DNA of 12,500 nucleotides from Chromera velia (lineage: Eukaryota; Sar; Chromeraceae): positions 25,911-38,410 of the forward strand of contig JAHBMJ010003051.1 of NCBI GenBank assembly GCA_018398765.1, given 5' to 3'. Shown piece after piece: positions 1-6,572 of the stretch. Position 1 is the stretch's first letter. Each line of letters starts with the position of its first letter. The position numbers were made by a program, and so were the translations under genes. Under the pieces are notes generated by a model. The model had not been told where the DNA came from, ran no database searches, and was given only the letters and a program-made list of their open reading frames with translations.

Positions 1-10
1 GTGTGTGTGT

Positions 11-71
<61 letters not shown>
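1..71. repeat. (GT)n microsatellite in an intron
   Basis: An almost unbroken run of GT dinucleotides with three small interruptions, at the 3' end of an intron just before the CCCTCAG acceptor at 79-85. It translates into Cys/Val repeats in one frame, which is an artefact. Confidence 0.95.
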
Positions 72-85
72 CGCCCGACCCTCAG

Positions 86-1460
86 GATGGCCACGACGAT
101 CTGATAGTCGGCTCCCCTCACGGCACTCCCCCTGAATCTCCGTGGGGAAGTGCGTCGAATACCGCAGCTGGGTGGGTACCTAGGCGGGGGGTGGAATGAA
201 AGGCACAAGTGCAAATGTCACACATTTTTGCTGTCATGATTGTGCGCGACCAGAGCAGCTTTTCATGCGGCTTTAGGCGCTCTTGTTTCAATTATGTGCA
301 GAGGCTGTCCTCGCATGTATCTGATCCAGCGCTCGCTTGTTTTTCTCACCCTATCTCTGTCTTTCGCGCATACTCTCCGTTGACAGACCATGTACTACTC
401 TGCTCACCCCAAGTTTCAAGCGAAGAGCCAAAATACCTTTGTGGCTCTCAAATGCTTCGCTAAATGCAGGTTTGTCTCTGTTCTCTACGCCTCCCCGTCT
501 CTGTTGAAAGAAGACTTCTCAAATTCCAACGAAGCTGAGGGGAGAGAAACGGGGGACAAGAGCGAGGCTGTGAGGACGATAGAACCATCTGTAATCATCT
601 CAGGGGGGAAGAATATCGGCAGCCGGTTTGGGTCCTCTCTCTGCGTGTTCAGCCTCCCCGAGAGTGAAGCCGGAGACGAAAGGAGGGAGGGAGCTGGGAC
701 CCAATGGCTCGCCGTGGGGGCACCTGGTCTTCGTGGAGCGGATGGGAACGCCGAGTTCGCTAGAGGAGGGGTATTTCTCGTGTCCTTCGCTTCTCCAGAG
801 TCCCCTGAAACCGTCTCTGTGGTCACTGCAGGAAGTTCGGAGGAAGACTTCCAGCTCTTTGGGGCATCCTGCGCTCTTGCTGCCGGGACCCTTGCCGTCG
901 GGGCCCCCCACAGGTCCCTGAAGGGCCGCTTTGGGCTGGGTCACCATGTGAAGGCTGCAGGTGTTGTGCGGCTTCTGCCCTTGGAGTCCTTGGCGGAGGG
1001 GGTACGGGCCCATTCGCCGGACCGCGAGAAGGTGAAGATTGAAGGAAAATTGATCGAATTGGAAGCTGACAAGATTGAGGGAGGGACGCGAATGGATATG
1101 CCGACCCTTGTGTGTGGAGGGGGGCTGGCTCGGTACGGTAACACGATGGTGGGTGGAGGGGATACGGTGATTGTGGGGGCGCCGTTCTGCGGTTGGGGTG
1201 AAGGAGGCGCTCTGTTTGTGTATAGAGTGACGACGAGTAAGAAGGGCGGGAGGGAGAGGGAAGCAAAAGGTGTGAGTCATCGGAAGGGAACGAAAAAGTG
1301 GGGGCGGCTTGGGATCGCGCTGGCACTATCGAAGGGTATCGGTGAGAGTGGCGCGGCTGAGAAGGGCACAGGCAAGACTGCAGCAGAAAGAGTTGTCGTC
1401 CTTGGAGGGACACCAGGACTCGGAGGCAAAGAGGGAGAACAGGTTCGTGATGAGTTGTGA
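86..1460 (+). CDS. FG-GAP (integrin-alpha-type) beta-propeller protein, 3' part
   Basis: Partial gene whose 5' end lies before the window. Visible exons are 86-171 and 470-1456/1460. The first follows the acceptor CCCTCAG and ends at a GTGGGT donor (172) after two bases of a codon. The second begins with one base after TAAATGCAG (469), so the frame is kept. The protein shows repeated FG-GAP blade signatures: DGHDDLIVGSP with FVSVLYAS across the junction, then GSRFGSSL with LAVGAPG, FGASCAL with TLAVGAP, RYGNTM with VIVGAPF and ALFVYRV, and WGRLGIAL with VVVLGGTPG. These match the blades of integrin alpha chains and of the propeller in GPI-specific phospholipase D, which bind ligands or calcium at the cell surface. 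Basic, Gly-rich linkers separate the later blades. The frame closes at TGA 1458-1460 after RDEL, but a GTGAGT donor starts at 1457 and the last blade lacks its usual final strand, so splicing onward is possible. Family is well supported; the exact protein and 3' end are not. Confidence 0.76.
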
Positions 1461-1494
1461 GTGGCTGGAGTTTTTTGCTTGTTTTGTTATTGGG

Positions 1495-1528
1495 CTCTGT
1501 CTGTCTGTCTGTCTGTCTGTCTGTGTGT
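1495..1528. repeat. (TCTG)n microsatellite
   Basis: About seven tandem TCTG units followed by TGTGTG, just downstream of the RDEL stop or inside the following intron. Confidence 0.9.
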
Positions 1529-1690
1529 CACACTTTGCGTCCTGAGGGGTCATGGAAAATTTCGTCGTTGCAGCGCTTTGATGGTATCTTTGTTGTCTTT
1601 CCGTTGCCTTTTCGTTTCTGTTTGGCAGTCCCTTTGTTCTCGTCACCCTTTGTTGTTTTTTGCTTTTCTGCGTCTTTATGCCTTTTGTTA

Positions 1691-1862
1691 TGAGGCTTCT
1701 TCAATTTGTTGAACTCACTCGATCTGTCCTCATTTGATCCAATTGATGCGTGAGGCTTCTTCAATTTGTTGAACTCACTCTGTCCTCATTTGATCCAATT
1801 GATGCGTGAGGCTTCTTCAATTTGTTGAACTCGATCTGTCCTCATTTGATCCAATTGATGCG
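1691..1862. repeat. Three-copy 60/56-base tandem repeat
   Basis: Copies start with TGAGGCTTCTTCAATTTG at 1691, 1751 and 1807 and end with CCAATTGATGCG. Copy 1 is 60 bases. Copies 2 and 3 are 56 bases each through different 4-base losses in the segment ACTCGATC: copy 2 lacks GATC and copy 3 lacks ACTC. Otherwise the copies look identical, indicating recent duplication. Confidence 0.95.
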
Positions 1863-2432
1863 TGCAGTCCGGGGGCACTGTGAGATTTCTTTTCTGACCA
1901 ACGAGAGAGAGGGGAAGAAGAGAAGAGAGGAGAGAGGGCGGGGGGACGTGTGTGACCAGTCGATCGAAAAGCTTTAAGTTTCGTTCTTCGTCCCTTCAGA
2001 GGGAGGTTGAAACGTTTAGATTATTGGAGGCAGAACGGACACTCGCTCCCACCTGTCGGCTCCTTTGGCTTTCGGTTTATGCCCATTTGTCTGTTCTTGT
2101 GCATGTTCTTTGGGGCATTCCGCTGTGATTGATGGCCGTGTTGTGTTGCCGGGGCCACTTTGTACAAGATTCCGTCTGTCCTACAGGTGGTCCACTGTAT
2201 GTGTAGAGAAGGAGTGGTTGGATTCTCCCACTTTTGTTTGGCTGTTCCTGAAAGGAAGAAAGAAAAAACGACAACGGAGAGTGAAGAAAACAAACAGGGT
2301 GCACGCAGGGTGGGAGACAGCATTCCGGCAGGAAGGGAAGAGAACTGTTCATAAATGGTTTCTTTTGTCTCTTTGAAGGTGCACTGACTGATGCCCTGTT
2401 GTGCGACTTTTTTTCACCCTGCGTCTCTGACT

Positions 2433-2476
2433 GTTTATCTATCGACCTGTCTATCCATCTATCTATCTGTCTATTT
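2433..2476. repeat. Degenerate TCTA/TCTG tetranucleotide repeat
   Basis: Imperfect tandem units of CTAT, CTGT and CATC in non-coding sequence. Confidence 0.8.
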
Positions 2477-3849
2477 CAGTATTTGAATTCAAACTCTCTG
2501 TTGATTCTATGGATTTGTGTGTTTCACTGACTCTCTATCATGTGATTCTGACTTTGTATTTCTACTGGACCGTGACTTGGTCCCTTTTTCCTATTTGGAC
2601 CACACGGAGGTGTGGTTCCTTTTTTTGTTGATTTGGGGGACAGTCAGAGCCCGGCCTCCCCCCTGCTCTTGGAGCAAGACGCTGCTGCAGAAACCAAACA
2701 CAGCTCATGCACCGGCCTGTGCGTCCACGAGCACGGCCCTCCAGTCACTCAGGAGATCCTTTGTTGATTTGACGTTTCTCGATCGGAATTCACTGCATGC
2801 TTCTTCGATGCAAGAGAGGAATGAAGAAAGGGAATTAAAGCGTGCGGATTTTTTCGGCTGAAGAGATGCTTTGCGTTTGCTTTTTTGTTTTGGTGGGAGT
2901 TTTCGTCTCAGCAACAGTCGTTTGTGCTTCCTCAATCAATGTGCACCCACGGGCAACTTCGGGTTTGTTGGTTTCATCAATCCATTCAATTTGGCTGAAA
3001 CTTTCGTTCCTTTTCGAGCCACCTGATTGAACGAGAGAAAGGGGGAGAGGGGGAAGGGCGAGAGAGAGAAAGACTTTGGTCAGCTGCTGGCCGGAACCGT
3101 CTCGATTCGTATAATTAAATTAAATTAATCGTGTCTGTCATCTTTGACTTTGTAGCATGCGGAGTCATGCAGTCATGTCAGCCGGTGCCTGCCCATATCT
3201 TGCGGACAGCCTACCGGCATGGATGAACTCGAAGGCATCTCCATGTCTTGTCGGTGTGCCGGTGGGCTGACTTATTTCGTTGTGCGAAAGACAACAGGGA
3301 CGCAAGAAATAATGCAAAAAATCTGCCCGAAAAAGAAGGCAAAGAAAAGGAGAAAGAACGGGAAGAAGATTTTTAGAACAAGTGAGAAATTACGTTCTCG
3401 TCCGTCTATCTGCTGGCCCATCTGTCAACTTATCTGTCTCTCACGTTCTCTTCCTCTCCTCATTCGTTTCTCCCATGCATCTGTGAACACACTTACTTCT
3501 CTCGACATACCGGCCCTTTCTGGGGCCTCTGACTGAACTCCTGAAACCGACCCGATGCTGGTGCCGTTCCTTTCTTTACGTCTTGATCTACTTCCTTGAG
3601 TCTTGTGTGACTCTGCTCTTTGCCATGCGTGAACAAATTCACGCGGGATTTTCGAGCATGAAGGGGTTTGGGGCCGCAGAGGACTACCCACACCTGGACC
3701 ACACGCTCTTTTTTATGGTAGCAAAAATAGGCACTACACTCCATTAAAAAGAAAAAAAAAAGAACTTTTCGGATCTGTACCACTTCCCTATCAAACAACA
3801 TCTGCTCTAGCATCTGCTTTTCATGCTAGTTTTCATGCAACACCCCCTG

Positions 3850-3884
3850 CAACACTTGAACAACAGCTAGGACAACAGTTGTTT
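3850..3884. repeat. CAACACTTG/CAACAG repeat, copy 1
   Basis: Starts CAACACTTGAACAACAG and ends ACAACAGTTGTTT. It aligns with mostly identical bases to 4738-4771, in the same orientation about 890 bases downstream. Confidence 0.75.
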
Positions 3885-4344
3885 GTCTTGTCACGTGCGA
3901 TGGTAAACAAAAAAGTTTCTCCTATGAGTCTGATGGGACTCTGATCTTTTTTTCTATATGGTATTTTGGCAGTTTTTTGTTTGAATTAAAACTTGTTTTA
4001 CTTTAGATTCGATAAGATATTATAACTTCCCCTGTTATACAAGTTCCGCACATGTAGCATTGTTAGAGTAGCAAACATTCTAGGTTTAATGATGTCTCTA
4101 AAAAAGTTTGTGTGTACAAAACTCAGGCTGCTTGACCGTGCTCCAAGTTTGAATCGTTTAAACCTCTCAGCTATAGCCTCTCACTTTTCAGATAATTTTT
4201 TTATTTTATGAAAATTAAGGGATCAAAAAATCTGTAAAGGTTATATAAAAAAATTGTAGTGCATGTTACTACGCAATTTTTGTAATATCTCGATCATCTG
4301 CATAATTATGAAACGCAAAAGTAAAGAAGTGTCATACACTACTA

Positions 4345-4365
4345 GTATGATACACAGTATCATAC
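4345..4365. repeat. Perfect 9-base inverted repeat within CATACACT repeats
   Basis: Arms GTATGATAC (4345-4353) and GTATCATAC (4357-4365) are exact reverse complements with a 3-base spacer ACA. They sit in a run of imperfect CATACACT/GATACACT units from about 4331 to 4380. Confidence 0.9.
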
Positions 4366-4617
4366 ACTGTAGGATACACTCAGTATTACTATATTATTAC
4401 AGTGTAGACTAGAGTCTCCTAGCTAAAGTCGCTAGACCTAGTGCTAGACTATATGATCTGATCTATATTCCTAGCTATATTCCTAAATGTAACCTAGAAT
4501 ATAACATTAAAATATCCTATATATATCTAATCCACCGTGACTCATTTTTTTTTTTTTTACACTTCGTTTAAAAAGCTTAAATTTTATTGAAACACATACT
4601 TAACTTTCTCTACTTTT

Positions 4618-4833
4618 TAGACGCCGGCTATAGAGAGAGAAAAAAAAAATAGACGATCTTGAGAGATCTTTTTTTTCTTTTTCTTTTTTACTTTTTGACC
4701 CTGAACAACACTTAACAACAGTTGTGCAACACACAAACAACACTTGTGCAACAGTTAAACAACAGTTATTTCACTGAAAAAAAAAAGTAGACGATCTAGG
4801 GAGATTTTTTTTTTTTTCTTTAGCCGGCGCCTA
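4618..4833. repeat. Small foldback element with TAGRCGCCGGCTA ends
   Basis: The left end 4618-4630 and the reverse complement of 4821-4833 agree at 12 of 13 bases (TAGACGCCGGCTA and TAGGCGCCGGCTA). Each is flanked inward by an A-rich (left) or T-rich (right) run. Inside are two direct copies of TAGACGATCT followed by a T run (from 4650 and 4788). The inner 90 bases hold CAACA repeats. It resembles a MITE-like foldback sequence of about 216 bases. AACTTTCT occurs near both ends (4602 and 4835) but is not directly adjacent on the left, so a target-site duplication is not established. Confidence 0.55.
4703..4772. repeat. CAACACTTG/CAACAG repeat, copies 2 and 3
   Basis: Two adjacent variants of the motif at 3850-3884, beginning near 4706 and at 4738. 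Units are CAACACTT, CAACAGTTGTG and CAACAGTTA. They lie inside the foldback element. Confidence 0.7.
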
Positions 4834-5220
4834 GAACTTTCTTTTTATTAAATTTATAAAAAAAAAATTTGAAGCATGCATGCATGCAAACTCTCAATTT
4901 GCAGGCAAAAATTAAGCTTCTAAAATTTTATACGTGATAAGTTAGGACCAACTGAGATTTTTGAACAATTCCCTAGACAATTATTAATTCCTGTGAAAAT
5001 ATTAATTTAGGAAAATATAAAAAATTCCAGTAAAAATTCCCACTTTTATACTGCCAACTTACTTGAAAAACAAATTAAAACAAAAACTGCAAATTCTTTA
5101 GGGTACTGATACTGGGATTCAAAGTTTTGTTTCAGTCCGAGTCTACAACATGTCATTCACTTGAAAAGGCGAGGAAATCTAAGCAGTTATTCTGTGTAAA
5201 AACATGAGGTGCGAAGAATC

Positions 5221-5934
5221 GATTGACCAGTCAAACGACACTGCACGGCTGCCTCTTTACTTTGTTTTGTGTGTGTGTGTGTGTGTGGACTGGATCCCAG
5301 CGGTAAGAGTTCGCGAGTCGACCGCTTCTACTCGAAACTAATTGACTCAAATGAATCACCAAAGTGGGTCCAATCAAATGAAGTGAAAATCAGACCGTTC
5401 TACAAGGTCTCTGCCACCTGCGCCTCGCCATGAATATCCGAATGGATCAATCGATCGATGGATCGATGGACAGACATGCAAATCATCGACTGGGGGTTCG
5501 ACGTTTCTTTCATTCAAGCGTATCGCTTTCATTCTCCAGTGTATTTGTTGAGTGGTCCGATGCAGTCATCATGAGTGGTCCGATGCTCTCCCTCTGCCTG
5601 ACTGGCAGGGAAGATGTCGGTTTTGTTCTTCTTTTAATGCATGCAAGTCTTTCGAACCTTCCGAATGTTCCTTTTGGACTTCTTGGGTCTGTCCCCCCTT
5701 CGCTGTCCTGTATTCTTCCTTCGTCTCTTCTCCTCTTTCAAGCTCCCTCCCCGTATCTCGTAGAATCTCCCCCGATCCCCGCCCGATCTCTTATGAACGT
5801 CCCATTCCATGCATCTGCATTGCAACGCATCCATCGTCGAACCCTTTCTGGCTCAAAATAAAAAAACAATACGGCCCAAACAAACTTTCTCGTCGAGATG
5901 CCTCCTGCTTCACCCTTCTTGGAAAGCAGTCTGC
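5221..5934. other. 3' flank of the DNase II-like gene, no gene seen
   Basis: Composition returns to that of the rest of the window. It holds a GATCAATCGATCGATGG-type palindromic repeat (about 5446-5470) and then a pyrimidine-rich stretch on the + strand. A 143-codon + frame (5430-5861) has no recognisable domain. The 3' UTR of the minus-strand nuclease gene should lie here, but no clear polyadenylation hexamer was found on that strand. Confidence 0.6.
5266..5287. repeat. (GT)n microsatellite
   Basis: About eleven GT units near the right border of the A+T-rich island. Confidence 0.9.
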
Positions 5935-6525
5935 TTATTCGTCCTCAACGTCGTCGTTTTCTTCCTCCTCATCTTTCTTTTTCCCCTTCTTTGATCCTTT
6001 TCCCGCTTTCTTTCCCTTTCCTTTTCCCTTCCCCTTTCCGCTTTTGCCTTTGCTCTTCTTTTCCACTACCTCTTCTTCCTCCTCCTCTCCCTCTGGCTCC
6101 TCCTCATCCTCCTCAGGATCCTCCTCTTCCTCTTCTGGGTCTTCTTCTTCCTCTTCGTCCTTCTTCGTCTTCTTCGACGCTTTGCCGCCCCTTCCCTTCT
6201 TTGCGTTGCCCTCTCCCGGACAGGTATCTCTCTCATCAATCAACCCATAGAAGGCTGCATGGAGACCGGCGTTCTTGATGCACACAGTTCCTCCCCCCCT
6301 TCTCTGTTGGGATCTCATGCGATTGACTCCCCCCACACAGACATACGGGTTCTTGTCAACAGTGGAGACTGCCCACTTGCTATGATCCCTGCAGAATCAA
6401 AGAATACGGTGAAAAGGAGAGTAATTGGGTATGCAAGCAGCCGCTGACAGACAGAGGAATTGATTTGCCCTCCCATTGGTGACAGACAGATCGACATGCA
6501 GTCAGGAAGAGGGTATGCACACACG

Positions 6526-6572
<47 letters not shown>

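Larger units (their letters stand above)
1461..3719. other. Intergenic or 3' flank, no convincing gene
   Basis: No open frame here shows a recognisable domain or codon pattern. The stretch is T-rich on the + strand to about 3000, with TCTG/TCTA simple repeats, a three-copy 60-base tandem repeat (1691-1862) and a purine tract (1902-1940). It may contain the 3' UTR of the FG-GAP gene or a further intron and exon. A phase-compatible acceptor (CTACAG, ends 2186) is followed by an open frame to the TGA at 2374-2376, but the peptide shows no blade motif. No clear AATAAA signal was found near 1460. Confidence 0.6.
3720..5220. other. A+T-rich, ORF-poor island
   Basis: Composition shifts sharply to A and T compared with both flanks, with long A and T runs. 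No frame of 60 codons or more is open anywhere between about 3815 and 5430 on either strand. It holds CAACA-type repeats, a small foldback structure, CATACACT repeats with a hairpin, a cluster of CTAG sites (4402-4495) and two TGCATGC motifs (4877-4887). No tRNA, rRNA or protein domain was recognised. It could be a degenerate non-autonomous transposon, an insertion from another replicon, or a structural A+T block. The sequence alone does not decide. Confidence 0.7.

Noticed and set aside
5-199. Open frame starting in the (GT)n tract
   Set aside because: Its first part is Cys/Val repeat from an intronic microsatellite; only 86-171 is accepted as exon.
485-1413. Several long minus-strand frames opposite the FG-GAP exon
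   Set aside because: No domain is visible and they overlap a + strand exon with repeated FG-GAP signatures, so they are shadows of its GC-rich codons.
1691-1862. CRISPR-like array
   Set aside because: The copies are directly adjacent with no unique spacers, and the setting is eukaryotic.
2187-2376. Possible further exon of the FG-GAP gene
   Set aside because: The acceptor and phase fit, but the basic peptide has no blade motif and a phase match alone has a one-in-three chance.
3720-5220. tRNA, rRNA or organelle gene in the A+T island
   Set aside because: No cloverleaf, conserved rRNA segment or coding frame could be recognised on either strand.
5430-5861. 143-codon + strand frame with an AATAAA-like sequence at its end
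   Set aside because: Low-complexity Ser/Pro/Leu composition, no domain and no splice context. It probably lies in the 3' flank of the minus-strand gene.
5552-6278. Long + strand frames rich in Ser, Pro, Phe and Leu
   Set aside because: They are the antisense of the Glu/Lys-rich last exon of the DNase II-like gene, whose frame carries conserved catalytic motifs.
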